A stretch of DNA of 52,436 bases from VRUE01 sp036379955 (GCA_036379955.1 DASVFR010000001.1:1-52436), one strand, 5' to 3'. Counted from the stretch's first letter, positions 42,327 to 50,546 are shown. The notes: generated from the letters alone by a model not told the origin. Numbers and translations are program-made.

Positions 42327-42965
42327 TCAGCCCTGTTCGGGCACCGTGCCGAGGCGGAGTTCGGCGCACTCTTCGAGCCCGAGCGCGGCGACCGCTTCTT
42401 CCACGCGCGTGCTCGCGTCGTCGGCAGCGGCAGCGCTGGCGAGCGTACGCCGCCGGTTCCCTTCTTCAGCCGTCCGCACGAGGCCGGCGATGCGAGCTTC
42501 CGCCTCCTTCAACGCAGCGGTGAGCTGCGCTGCCTGCTCCTTGCGATCGGCCGGGACTTCGAGATCGTCGAGTTGCAGGCGCCAGCCGCTGACCGCGGGC
42601 AGCAGCGCCCGTGCGTATTCGCTCGTCCCGGCGGGATCTTCGCCCGCTCGGGCGAGCCGGCTGGACGCCAGTATCTGTCGCTTCGCTTCGAGGCAGATCT
42701 GCTCCGCGGCGAGGGTGTATTCGTCCCGCGGAATTCCCTGGTCGTCGGTCGGCAGCGTGAGGAAGGCGATGACCGCGACGACGATGGCCACGGCGGTGGC
42801 GGCGGTAATCCAGCGGGCGCGCCGGGTGGTGCCCACCAAGCCCGCAAGGCGCTCTCGCATCGTCGTCTCCCGCTGCGACTCCTGCGCTTCCCGGAGCACG
42901 GTGCCACAGGCGCTGCAATAGCGGTCACCGGGCTCGTTCGGGGTTCCGCAACGTGGGCAGTACAC
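42327..42965 (-). CDS. Zinc-ribbon, single-pass membrane protein
   Basis: 212 residues. N-terminal zinc ribbon YCPRCG-x9-YCSACG, a basic stretch, one membrane helix (about 53-75, WITAATAVAIVVAVIAFL), then a helical extracytoplasmic domain. GTG 42965 gives the usual zinc-ribbon opening M-Y-C-P-R-C-G and has TAGCGT 7 bases upstream; TTG 42983 would add six residues. Divergent from the lipoprotein gene. Function unknown. Confidence 0.75.
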   Translation of the reverse strand: MYCPRCGTPNEPGDRYCSACGTVLREAQESQRETTMRERLAGLVGTTRRARWITAATAVAIVVAVIAFLTLPTDDQGIPRDEYTLAAEQICLEAKRQILASSRLARAGEDPAGTSEYARALLPAVSGWRLQLDDLEVPADRKEQAAQLTAALKEAEARIAGLVRTAEEGNRRRTLASAAAADDASTRVEEAVAALGLEECAELRLGTVPEQG

Positions 42966-42972
42966 GGACGCC

Positions 42973-42978
42973 ACGCTA
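42973..42978 (-). promoter_or_regulatory. -10 element TAGCGT of the zinc-ribbon gene
   Basis: Minus-strand TAGCGT ends 7 bases before GTG 42965 and decides this start over the upstream TTG. Confidence 0.45.
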
Positions 42979-43002
42979 TCCAATCGGTTGAGCGCCGTGC
43001 TC

Positions 43003-43008
43003 TACATT
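43003..43008 (+). promoter_or_regulatory. -10 element TACATT of the lipoprotein-ccr operon
   Basis: TACATT ends 8 bases before ATG 43017; leaderless arrangement, divergent from the zinc-ribbon gene. Confidence 0.5.
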
Positions 43009-43016
43009 TGGGCTCG

Positions 43017-43595
43017 ATGAGCAGACCTTCGAGGGCACTGGGCACGCTGGCGACGTGGATCGGCGCGCTGCTGATCGCGGCGCTGCTGGTGGGTGGCTGC
43101 GGATCGGGAGGCGACACGACCACCGCGGTCGGAACCGATCGGCCCAGCGATCGCGCGGAATCCGGCGGCGCGAGCCGCGCCGAAGCCGAGGGAAGCGGTA
43201 GTGCAGCGGGTGCGAACACCCAAAGTGGGGCACCGCACCGATCGAGCGGAAACGAAAATGGCGCGGCTGATCGTCCTTCCGCTTCGCCGGTGCAGGGGAA
43301 AGCGAAGCCCGCCGTGGCTGGCGATCGCGCGGCCGTGCGGAGCTGCCTCGCGCGCTTCGGCCGGACGGTCTGCAACGAGATGGTGAGACAGGGGGCAGCG
43401 CCCGCGACGCGCGTCGACGAACCGAGCGATTGCCTGAAGGCGATGAGCAAGGCGATGTGCGAAGAGCTGGCCGCAGCTCAGCAAGCTGGAGAAGAACACG
43501 GAGATTCGGTCAATCTCGAGGAGTGCATCGAAAACCCGACGCCGAAGTGCGAAGCCGTCCTGCGGCCGCTACTCGAAGCCCAGCGCGGGCACTGA
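43017..43595 (+). CDS. Putative lipoprotein with Cys-rich C-terminal domain
   Basis: 192 residues. Signal with lipobox VGGC, then a long disordered Gly/Ser/Ala/Thr spacer (residues 30-100), then a small helical domain with about six Cys (RSCLARFG, VCNEMV, SDCLKAMSKAMC, LEECIE, PKCEAV), probably three disulfides. No family recognised. ATG 43017 fixes a proper signal peptide; the frame is open further upstream but antisense to the zinc-ribbon gene. It is followed 3 bases later by ccr. Confidence 0.72.
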   Translation: MSRPSRALGTLATWIGALLIAALLVGGCGSGGDTTTAVGTDRPSDRAESGGASRAEAEGSGSAAGANTQSGAPHRSSGNENGAADRPSASPVQGKAKPAVAGDRAAVRSCLARFGRTVCNEMVRQGAAPATRVDEPSDCLKAMSKAMCEELAAAQQAGEEHGDSVNLEECIENPTPKCEAVLRPLLEAQRGH

Positions 43596-43598
43596 GAT

Positions 43599-44855
43599 TT
43601 GACCACCGACGCTCTCGAGATCTCCCGCGTTGGCGTCGAGCCCGGCGAGCTGCCGGCGACGATGGCGGCCTGGGTCCTGCGCCCGGAGCGCGAGGGGGAT
43701 CTCGCGAGCGCCTACGAGGTCGAGGAGGTCGAGGTTCCCGAGCCTGGCCCGTTCGAGGTCGTCGTGCGGGTGATGGCGGCCGGGGTCAACTTCAACAGCA
43801 TCTGGGCCGCCCGGGCGGAGCCGATCTCGATCTTCCCCTACGGCGACCATCCCGAATGGGGCCACCACATCGGCGGCTCCGATGCCTCCGGGGTCGTTTG
43901 GAAGGTCGGCGTAGGGGTGACCAAGTGGAAGCCCGGGGACGAGGTGGTCGTCCACGCCAATCAAGCCTCTTACGAGGATCCGGAGGTCCACGGCCTCGAC
44001 CCCCTCGCCGCGCCCAGCCAGCTCGGCTGGGGGTACCAGACGACCTGGGGATCGTTCGCGCAGTTCTGCAAGGTGCAGGCGCAGCAGCTGTTGCCCAAGC
44101 CGCCGAGCCTCTCCTGGGTCGACGCCTCGGCCTACGCGGTCACTCACTTCACCGCCTACCGCATGCTTATCACCCGCTGCAACCTGCAGGCAGGGCACAA
44201 CGTGCTCATATGGGGAGCGGGGGGTGGCCTCGGCGTCTTCGCCAGCCAGATCTGCCGGGTTGCGGGCGCCAACGCAGTCGGCATCGTCTCCTCGGCGGAG
44301 AAGGGCGAGCTGGCCAAGCGCCTCGGGGCGGCCGACTACATCGACCGCGGCGAGTTCTCGGAGATGATTCGCAGGGGACCCGTGGATGCGGGCGCGGAGC
44401 GCGATCGGATCGCTGCGACTAAGCGCTTCGCCAAGCGGGTTCGGGAGATCTTGGGGGACGCCCCCGACATCGTCTTCGAACACGTGGGTCGGGAGGTCTT
44501 CCCCGTTTCGGTGTTCACCGTCAAGCCGTTCGGGAAGGTGGTCACGTGCGGAGCCACGACCGGGTACGACCTCGACTTCGACGTTCGCTACTTGTGGATG
44601 CGCCAGAAGCAGATCGTCGGGGCCCACGCTTTCAACGCCTATGAGGCCTGGCGCGCCAACGAATTGGTCAGGGACGGCAAGGTGCGGCCGGTCATGTGGC
44701 GAGCCCTCCCGTTCTCCGATCTTCCCGAGGCTCACCGCCTGGTCGACGAAAACCGCCATATCGGCAAGATCTCGATCAGGGTTGGGGCGCCCGACGACGA
44801 GGTGGGCAAGAGCGCGGAGGGCCCTGGCGCGATCTGGGTCGGCTCGAGGGAGTAG
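43599..44855 (+). CDS. ccr: Crotonyl-CoA carboxylase/reductase homologue
   Basis: 418-residue MDR enzyme of the enoyl-CoA carboxylase/reductase group, which turns crotonyl-CoA plus CO2 and NADPH into ethylmalonyl-CoA. Strong family blocks: AAGVNFNSIW, HIGGSDASGVVWKVG, GSFAQFCKVQAQQLL, LIWGAGGGLGVFASQICRV, VFEHVGRE and RYLWMRQKQIVGAH. The CO2-pocket His (GAH) is kept, but the usual WG[FY]ET carries Gln in place of Glu (WGYQT). The start is TTG 43599 or ATG 43662; homologues carry N-terminal residues, favouring TTG. It lies in an operon with lipoprotein, methyltransferase and glycosyltransferase genes. Confidence 0.85.
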   Translation: MTTDALEISRVGVEPGELPATMAAWVLRPEREGDLASAYEVEEVEVPEPGPFEVVVRVMAAGVNFNSIWAARAEPISIFPYGDHPEWGHHIGGSDASGVVWKVGVGVTKWKPGDEVVVHANQASYEDPEVHGLDPLAAPSQLGWGYQTTWGSFAQFCKVQAQQLLPKPPSLSWVDASAYAVTHFTAYRMLITRCNLQAGHNVLIWGAGGGLGVFASQICRVAGANAVGIVSSAEKGELAKRLGAADYIDRGEFSEMIRRGPVDAGAERDRIAATKRFAKRVREILGDAPDIVFEHVGREVFPVSVFTVKPFGKVVTCGATTGYDLDFDVRYLWMRQKQIVGAHAFNAYEAWRANELVRDGKVRPVMWRALPFSDLPEAHRLVDENRHIGKISIRVGAPDDEVGKSAEGPGAIWVGSRE

Positions 44856-44862
44856 AGGAGGC

Positions 44863-45762
44863 TTGGGCGAGGCGCGGCGAGTCGAACGCTGTGAATGGTG
44901 CGCCGCCCCGATCGATGCCAGCGCGGCCAGGCGCCCCCGCCGCGTGCGCTGCCCGAGCTGTGGGTCGTGGAGCACCGAGCCCATGCCGACTGAGTTGGAG
45001 CTCGAGCGCGCCTACGACGGCTGGTACCGGCCGCGCAGCGGGCGCTTCGGCGGCCCCGGGGACTCGTTGCTCCGGAAGCTGCGGGCCGGGCTGGCGACCC
45101 GCCTAGCCAAGACTGCGCCCAACGGCCCCATTCTCGACGTGGGTGCAGGCGATGGAACCTTGGTCGAGGCTCTCCGAGCTGCGGGACGGGATGCCGCCGG
45201 CATCGAGCGCGTCCCCTCTCCGCCCTGGGTGACCGAGACGGCGCTCGCCGACGTCGAAGGCCAGTGGGCCGGAATCGTCTATTGGCATAGCCTCGAGCAC
45301 TTGCGGGGAGCGGGAGAAGAGCTACGGCTGGCGGTTTCAAAGCTCTCGCCCGGGGGCATCCTCGCAGTCGCGATGCCCAACGCGGCCAGCATGCAGGCGG
45401 CGGTCTTCGGCGATCGCTGGTTTGCGCTCGACTATCCGCGGCATCTGGTCCACGTCCCTTCCTCGGCTCTGCGCTCGCGACTCGCGGAGCTTGGGATGTC
45501 GATCGATCGAGTGAGCTATTGGCGTGGTGGGCAGGTCCTTTTCGGCTGGCTGGACGGTTTCGTCGGGTGGTTGCCGGGCCGGCCGAGCCTCTACGCGGCG
45601 ATCAGGCGCGCGCCGGCGCGCGAGCGGCCGATGTCGACCTCCGCCCGCATCGCGACATTGGCTGCCGCCTGCTTGCTGGTTCCCCTTGCCCTGGCCTGCG
45701 CTGCGTTCGAGGTCGCATGCCGGCGCGGTGGCACCGTGTACGTCGAGGCCCGCCATGTCTAA
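44863..45762 (+). CDS. Zinc-ribbon class I methyltransferase
   Basis: 299 residues. N-terminal C-x2-C ... C-x2-C ribbon (CEWCAAP, VRCPSCG), SAM motif ILDVGAGDGTLVEAL, WHSLEHL and a Methyltransf_23-like core, then a C-terminal hydrophobic segment (ARIATLAAACLLVPLALACAAFEVA) that probably attaches it to the membrane. Typical of O-methyltransferases or methylases in cell-surface sugar or lipid pathways. TTG 44863 is needed to include the zinc ribbon and has GAGGAGG just upstream. It overlaps the GT2 gene by 8 bases. Acceptor unknown. Confidence 0.8.
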   Translation: MGEARRVERCEWCAAPIDASAARRPRRVRCPSCGSWSTEPMPTELELERAYDGWYRPRSGRFGGPGDSLLRKLRAGLATRLAKTAPNGPILDVGAGDGTLVEALRAAGRDAAGIERVPSPPWVTETALADVEGQWAGIVYWHSLEHLRGAGEELRLAVSKLSPGGILAVAMPNAASMQAAVFGDRWFALDYPRHLVHVPSSALRSRLAELGMSIDRVSYWRGGQVLFGWLDGFVGWLPGRPSLYAAIRRAPARERPMSTSARIATLAAACLLVPLALACAAFEVACRRGGTVYVEARHV

Positions 45763-46498
45763 GCGGGCCGGGTGCAAGGTCGCCGTGGTGATGCCGGCGC
45801 TGAACGCGGCGCGGACAATCGAGGCGATGGTCGCCGCAATACCGCGTGACTGGGTCGACGAGATCGTCGTCGTCGACGACGGCTCGACGGATGCCACGGC
45901 AGAGGTCGCGCGCGGACTCGACACCCGGGTCGTCTGGCACCCCCACAACGCCGGCTATGGCGCCAACCAGAAGACCTGTTACCTCGACGTGCTCCAACGC
46001 GACGCCGAGATCGTCGTGATGCTGCACCCCGACGGCCAGTACGAGCCGCGCCTGATCCCGGACCTGATACGCCCGATCCTCGCCGGCGACGCGGACATGG
46101 TGCTCGGGTCGAGGATGGCCGTGCCCGGGGCCGCCCGCGAGAACGGAATGCCTCGCTACAAGATCGTCGCCAACCGCCTGCTGACGAGAGCCGAGAACCG
46201 CGTCATGGGCACCTGCCTGTCCGACCTTCACACGGGATACCGCGCCTATTCGCGCGACTTTCTCCTTGGCATTCCGTTCCTGCGCAACGCGTCGGATTTC
46301 AGCTTCGATTCCGAGATCCTCATGCAGGCAAGCGCCTTCGGCTTCCGCATCGCCGAGGTTCCCGCCTCGAGCCGCTATTTCGACGACGCTTCCTCCGTCG
46401 GTCTCAGCGCCGGCGTCGTCTACGGCCTGAAGACCCTCTGGGCGGCTTTCCGGCTCAGCCTCAGCCGCCTCGTGCCCTCGCGCAAGTACAGCAGCTGA
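45755..46498 (+). CDS. Family 2 glycosyltransferase (DPM1-like)
   Basis: 247 residues, GT-A fold: VVMPALNAARTIEAMV, the DDGSTDAT nucleotide/metal motif, LHPDGQYEPRLIPDLI with the second acidic metal site, and GSRMAVPGAARENGMP. Resembles polyprenyl-phosphate hexosyltransferases but lacks C-terminal membrane helices, so a soluble enzyme docked at the membrane. ATG 45755 overlaps the methyltransferase stop. It could make the lipid-linked sugar used by the GT39-like enzyme at 40.2-41.6 kb (inference). Confidence 0.87.
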   Translation: MSKRAGCKVAVVMPALNAARTIEAMVAAIPRDWVDEIVVVDDGSTDATAEVARGLDTRVVWHPHNAGYGANQKTCYLDVLQRDAEIVVMLHPDGQYEPRLIPDLIRPILAGDADMVLGSRMAVPGAARENGMPRYKIVANRLLTRAENRVMGTCLSDLHTGYRAYSRDFLLGIPFLRNASDFSFDSEILMQASAFGFRIAEVPASSRYFDDASSVGLSAGVVYGLKTLWAAFRLSLSRLVPSRKYSS

Positions 46499-46582
46499 CG
46501 GTCGTTTGGCAAGGGCAGGAGTTGAAGGGGTTGGCAAGAAGCACCCCTGCGACCATCAAACGTCCAAGAAGGAGATTCTCCC

Positions 46583-47302
46583 TTGAACAAGATCCGCAAG
46601 CGGCTCACGTACTCGAACGTGATGTCGTCCCTAGCTGTCTTCCTCGTGCTCGGCGGCGCCAGCGCGTATGCCGCGAAGAAGATCGGCAGCAACGAACTGA
46701 AGAGCAACTCGGTCACGACCGCGAAGATCAAGAAGAACGCGGTGACGAGCGCCAAGATCAAGTCGAACGCGATCACCACCGCCAAGATCAAGAACGGCGC
46801 GGTGACCACCGAGAAGATCAAGAACGGCGCGGTGACCGGCGACAAGGTGAACCTCTCGACGCTGGGCACCGTCCCTAGTGCCAATAGCGCAAACGTCTCC
46901 AACAGCCTTGCTGGTCGCACTCCGTTTTCACTGTTCACGTCTGCCGGCACTCGTGACATAGTCACCGTCGGTCCATTCACGGTAAGGGCAGTTTGCGCGA
47001 TCGACAACGGTGGCCTCGACGAAGGCGAACTTCAGCTGCTCACCTCTGTCAACGGTGCCGCTATGGATGACAACAACGGTGACGAGTGGGTCCCGTTCGA
47101 TGTCTCTAGCAATCCTGCGGAACTCTATTTCAACGAAACCACCACGGGTGAACAGGAGATAGAGATCGGGGAAACACCGGGCCTGATCGCAGTTGCGCCC
47201 GACGGCACGGCGATTGTTACCCAGAACGAGAGCATCGGGTTCAACATCGCAGGGCATCCAGGCCAGTGCTACTTCGGTGGTTTGGTCGAAAAGATCAGCT
47301 GA
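46583..47302 (+). CDS. Secreted decapeptide-repeat protein
   Basis: 239 residues. Signal/anchor segment (MSSLAVFLVLGGASAYAAK), then five ten-residue repeats of the form N-x-V-T-T-A-K-I-K-x (residues 38-88) that probably form a trimeric fibrous stalk, then a globular beta-rich domain of about 140 residues with two Cys. This repeat is characteristic of Thermoleophilia exported proteins. TTG 46583 has AAGGAGA 8 bases upstream. Followed by a strong terminator. Function unknown. Confidence 0.8.
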   Translation: MNKIRKRLTYSNVMSSLAVFLVLGGASAYAAKKIGSNELKSNSVTTAKIKKNAVTSAKIKSNAITTAKIKNGAVTTEKIKNGAVTGDKVNLSTLGTVPSANSANVSNSLAGRTPFSLFTSAGTRDIVTVGPFTVRAVCAIDNGGLDEGELQLLTSVNGAAMDDNNGDEWVPFDVSSNPAELYFNETTTGEQEIEIGETPGLIAVAPDGTAIVTQNESIGFNIAGHPGQCYFGGLVEKIS

Positions 47303-47324
47303 GCCCTCTCTAGGCATTCAGTCC

Positions 47325-47357
47325 AGAAAAGGCCGGGCATTGCGCCCGGCCTTTTCT
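47325..47357 (+). terminator. Intrinsic terminator after the decapeptide-repeat gene
   Basis: Perfect 14-bp stem AGAAAAGGCCGGGC / GCCCGGCCTTTTCT with a 5-base loop; the T-rich end lies within the stem, so it should work in both directions. Confidence 0.85.
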
Positions 47358-47473
47358 CTGCTCCAGATTGCCCGCGATGACCTAGCCGATCAGATCCGCC
47401 GCAGCCCGCTCTCAGAGAAGAGCAGCTCCTCATCGCAGACAAAAACATCCGACGCGTTTGTAATGCTGGCGGA

Positions 47474-48022
47474 ATGGCAGGCACGACGGAGAAAGCGGAT
47501 TCGCTGGAGCTGATTGCGTCTCCGGCGCTCGAGAAGCGGATCTTGGTCATCCGGGGGCGCCAGGTGATGCTCGACGAAGATCTGGCAGATCTCTACGGCG
47601 TGGAAACGAAACGCCTGGTTGAGCAGGTGAAGAGGAACTCGGAGCGCTTCCCCGAGGACTTCATGTTCCAGCTCAACAGGGAAGAGGGAGCGGCTTTGAG
47701 GTCGCAGATTGCGACCTCAAACTCGGGTCGCGGCGGTCGCCGCTACGCGCCATACGTCTTCACGGAGCAGGGAGTGGCGATGCTCTCCGGCGTCCTTCAC
47801 AGCGATCGGGCAATCGCTGTGAGCATCGAGATCATGCGGGTCTTCGTCGAGCTTTGCCGGGTCGCGAGCTCCTACGCCGCGATCGAAAGCGGCTCGAAGA
47901 TCTCTCCCCCGCTCGGCCGAAGCGCCCGATCGGGCTTCGGCAGCCGCCGCGCGTGCTTCTCCTGTCGATGTAGGGCTTGCAACGTGGAAAATGTATTGAC
48001 TGCAACGCCAGAAATGTCATAG
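47474..48022 (+). pseudogene. ORF6N/KilA-N-type DNA-binding protein with degenerate C-terminus
   Basis: 182 residues. The N-terminal ORF6N domain is intact (VIRGRQVMLDEDLADLYGVE, NSERFPEDFMFQL, YAPYVFTEQGVAMLSGVL, AIAVSIEIMRVF); this domain is typical of phage and mobile-element regulators. After SSYAAIE the expected coiled-coil tail is missing. The usual family ending is readable in another frame (RLEDLSPARPKRPIGL, stopping at TAG 47971-47973), whereas the annotated frame runs through non-homologous sequence to 48022. So a deletion plus frameshift has damaged the 3' end. It may still make a DNA-binding fragment. It sits directly before the AAA ATPase promoter. Confidence 0.7.
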
Positions 48023-48031
48023 TTGCAACGC
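47977..48031 (+). promoter_or_regulatory. Promoter and three 23-bp-spaced repeats before the ATPase gene
   Basis: TTGACT (47996-48001), a 16-base spacer and CATAGT (48018-48023), then 8 bases to ATG 48032. TTGCAACG, CTGCAACG and TTGCAACG start at 47977, 48000 and 48023, exactly 23 bases apart; copies 1 and 2 also share AAATGT downstream. Probably a regulator site (two helical turns apart). Confidence 0.55.
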
Positions 48032-49273
48032 ATGCCACGGATGATCGAGCGCCATGCGCGTCAAAGCGTTCTCGATGCCCTCGCCGACACGCGAATCGTG
48101 GCGATCGTTGGCCCCCGCCAGGCCGGCAAGAGCACCCTTGCTCTCGAGATCGTCAAGGACGATTTCCCGGCAACCGTGATCAACCTCGACGAGCGGGCGA
48201 CGCGCTCGGCTGTATTGGCTGACCCAGCGGGAACCCTTGCGGATCTCGAAGGCCCTGCCTTCATCGACGAGGTGCAGCGAGGCGGCAACGACCTGTTGCT
48301 CGAGATCAAGGCGGCGGTCGATCGCGACACACGCCCCGGGCGCTTTCTGCTGACCGGTTCGGCGAACCTGCTTGCCACTCGACGCACCTTCGAGGCGCTG
48401 ACCGGCCGGGTGGAGATCGTCCACCTCTCGCCTTTCACCCAATCGGAGATCGAGCGCTCGGAGACGAGCTTTGTCGATGCGCTCTTCGCCAATGACCCGG
48501 CCCGGATCGGCGACGCTCCGAAGGGGCGACGCGCTTTCGTCGATCGCGTACTGCGCGGTGGCTATCCCGCGGCCCTGGGGCGCGCCGGACGCCGTCGCGA
48601 GGCGTGGTTTGAGAGCTATCTGGAAACCGCCCTCGGACGCGACCTTCGCGAGCTCAGCGACGCGCACAAGCTACACGAGATGCCAAACCTTCTGCGCCTT
48701 CTGGCTGCTCAGTCGGCGAACCTATTCGTGGCTCAAAGCACGGCCCGGCGCCTCGGCCTCGACCGGCGAACGGTCGAGGCCTACTGCGATCTTCTCGAAG
48801 CGGCTTTCCTGATTCGCCGAGTCCCCGGCTGGCGCCCCGGGATCGGCGCTCGTGAGATTCAGACGCCCAAGGTGTACGTGGCCGACAGCGGCCTGCTTTG
48901 CCACCTGCTGGGGGTCGATGCAAGCCGGCTTGCGGCGGACGATCAAGTTGTCGGCAGGGCCCTCGAGAGCTTTGTGACGATGGAGGTTGCCCGTCACTCC
49001 GATTGGGCGGAGACGGGCGCTCGTCTTTTTCACTATCGCAGCGGGAGGCGTGAGGTCGACCTGCTTCTCGAGAGCCGCGCGGGGGACATCGCCTGCGTGG
49101 AGGTGAAGGCGGGAGCGTCTTTCAGCGCTGGCGACTGGCGCGCCATGGGAGTGCTGCGCGACGAGCGCGGGCCGCGCTTTCGCAGCGGGTTCCTCCTTTA
49201 TGCCGGAGAACGGACATTGCCCCTGGGGGATCGCCTCTGGGCGGTGCCGATCGACGCCCTCTGGCGATCATAG
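48032..49273 (+). CDS. AAA (AAA_14) ATPase with DUF4143 domain
   Basis: 413 residues. Walker A VGPRQAGKSTL, Walker B-like AFIDEVQR, sensor LLTGSANLL, then a winged-helix region and the DUF4143 C-terminal domain with nuclease-like residues (FHYRSGRREVDLLLE, ACVEVKAG; D/E-x-K pattern). This family is widespread and often linked to mobile or defence-like loci, with unknown biochemical role. ATG 48032 is at leaderless distance from a good promoter; TTG 48023 and ATG 48041 are alternatives. Tail-to-tail with the acyl-CoA dehydrogenase. Confidence 0.9.
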   Translation: MPRMIERHARQSVLDALADTRIVAIVGPRQAGKSTLALEIVKDDFPATVINLDERATRSAVLADPAGTLADLEGPAFIDEVQRGGNDLLLEIKAAVDRDTRPGRFLLTGSANLLATRRTFEALTGRVEIVHLSPFTQSEIERSETSFVDALFANDPARIGDAPKGRRAFVDRVLRGGYPAALGRAGRRREAWFESYLETALGRDLRELSDAHKLHEMPNLLRLLAAQSANLFVAQSTARRLGLDRRTVEAYCDLLEAAFLIRRVPGWRPGIGAREIQTPKVYVADSGLLCHLLGVDASRLAADDQVVGRALESFVTMEVARHSDWAETGARLFHYRSGRREVDLLLESRAGDIACVEVKAGASFSAGDWRAMGVLRDERGPRFRSGFLLYAGERTLPLGDRLWAVPIDALWRS

Positions 49274-49283
49274 CCGGAGACGC

Positions 49284-50546
49284 TCAGATCGCCCGGCGCG
49301 CGTGCTTGGGGTCCAGCTCTCCGGCCGCGGTGGCCTCGGCGCGTTTGGCCCAGCGGTTGAGCTCGCGGCGGGCTAGGACCATCTTGTGGACCTCGTCGGG
49401 GCCGTCGGCGAGGCGCAGCATGCGGCTGAAGCGCCAGAGGGCGGCGAGGGGGGTGTCGTCGGTCATGCCGAGCGAGCCGTGGACCTGGATCGCGCGGTCG
49501 AGGACGTCCATGACGATGTTGGCGGCGACGATCTTGATCGCCGAGATCGCCTGGCGGGCGGCACGCTTGCCCTCGGTGTCCATCTTCCAGGCGGCGTAGA
49601 GGGTGAGCAGGCGGGCCTGGTCGATCTCCATCCGCGAGGCGGCGATCGCCTCCTGGACGAACTGCTTCTCGCCCAGCGGGCTGCCGAAGGCTTCGCGCTC
49701 GTTGGCGCGGTTGCACATCATCTCCAGCGCCCGCTCGGCGGTGCCGATCGCCCGCATGCAGTGGTGGATGCGGCCGGGGCCGAGCCGGTCCTGGGCGACG
49801 ACGAAGCCCATGCCTTGGCCGCCGAGCAGGTTGGTCGCCGGCACGCGGCATTCTTCGTAGCGGATCTCGCAGTGCCCGGGTCCCTTGTCGTGGCCCATCA
49901 CCGGGATCGGCCGCACCAGGTTGAAGCCGGGGTTGTCGGTCGGCACGCAGATCATCGAGGCGCGCGCGTAGGGGTTGGCCTCGGGGTCGGTGACGACCAT
50001 CGCGATCGCCAGGTCGGCGCCGACCGCCCCCGAGGTGAACCACTTGTGGCCGTCGATCACCCACTCCTCGCCGTCGCGCACGGCGCGCGCCTGCAGCAGC
50101 GTCGGGTCCGAGCCGGAGACCTCGGGCTCGGTCATCGAGAAGCAGGAGCGGATCTGACCCTCGAGCAGCGGCTCCAGCCAGCGCTCCCTCTGCTCGTCGC
50201 TGCCGTGCTCGGCGAGGATCTCCATGTTGCCGGTGTCGGGTGCCGAGCAGTTGAAGGCCATCGGCGCCGCCGCCGGGCTGCGCCCCATCTCCTCGCAGAG
50301 CAGGCCGTACTCCCAGTTGCTCAGCCCTGGCCCGTAGCGCTCGTCGGGCATGAAGAGGTTCCACAGCCCCTCGCTCTTGGCCCGCTCGCGGACCTCGACC
50401 AGGATCTTCGGGTAGGGCACGCCGGGCTTGACCTCGGCGTCGAGCGCTTCCATGATCTCCCGCTCCTGCGGGTAGATCTCGGCGTCCATGAAGTCGAGGA
50501 TGCGCTCGCGCAGCGTCTCGACCTGGGGGGTGGGCGTGAAGTCCAT
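49284..50546 (-). CDS. Acyl-CoA dehydrogenase, ACAD10/11-like
   Basis: 420-residue flavoprotein. FAD/acyl blocks SCFSMTEPEVSGSD and WVIDGHKWFTSGA; RLGPGRIHHCMRAIG and LRLADGPDEVHKMVL are characteristic of the ACAD10/11 subgroup, and AIQVHGSLGMTDDTPL is the C-terminal FAD contact. In that subgroup the enzyme works on 4-phospho-acyl-CoA made by an APH-type kinase domain; a matching stand-alone kinase lies at 34.66-35.72 kb. ATG 50546 has GGAGAGGA upstream. Ordinary acyl-CoA dehydrogenation is the alternative. Confidence 0.92.
   Translation of the reverse strand: MDFTPTPQVETLRERILDFMDAEIYPQEREIMEALDAEVKPGVPYPKILVEVRERAKSEGLWNLFMPDERYGPGLSNWEYGLLCEEMGRSPAAAPMAFNCSAPDTGNMEILAEHGSDEQRERWLEPLLEGQIRSCFSMTEPEVSGSDPTLLQARAVRDGEEWVIDGHKWFTSGAVGADLAIAMVVTDPEANPYARASMICVPTDNPGFNLVRPIPVMGHDKGPGHCEIRYEECRVPATNLLGGQGMGFVVAQDRLGPGRIHHCMRAIGTAERALEMMCNRANEREAFGSPLGEKQFVQEAIAASRMEIDQARLLTLYAAWKMDTEGKRAARQAISAIKIVAANIVMDVLDRAIQVHGSLGMTDDTPLAALWRFSRMLRLADGPDEVHKMVLARRELNRWAKRAEATAAGELDPKHARRAI

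Noticed and set aside
47977..48031. 23-bp-step repeats as a CRISPR fragment
   Set aside because: Only 7-8 bases are conserved per unit, there are three copies, and they coincide with a promoter.
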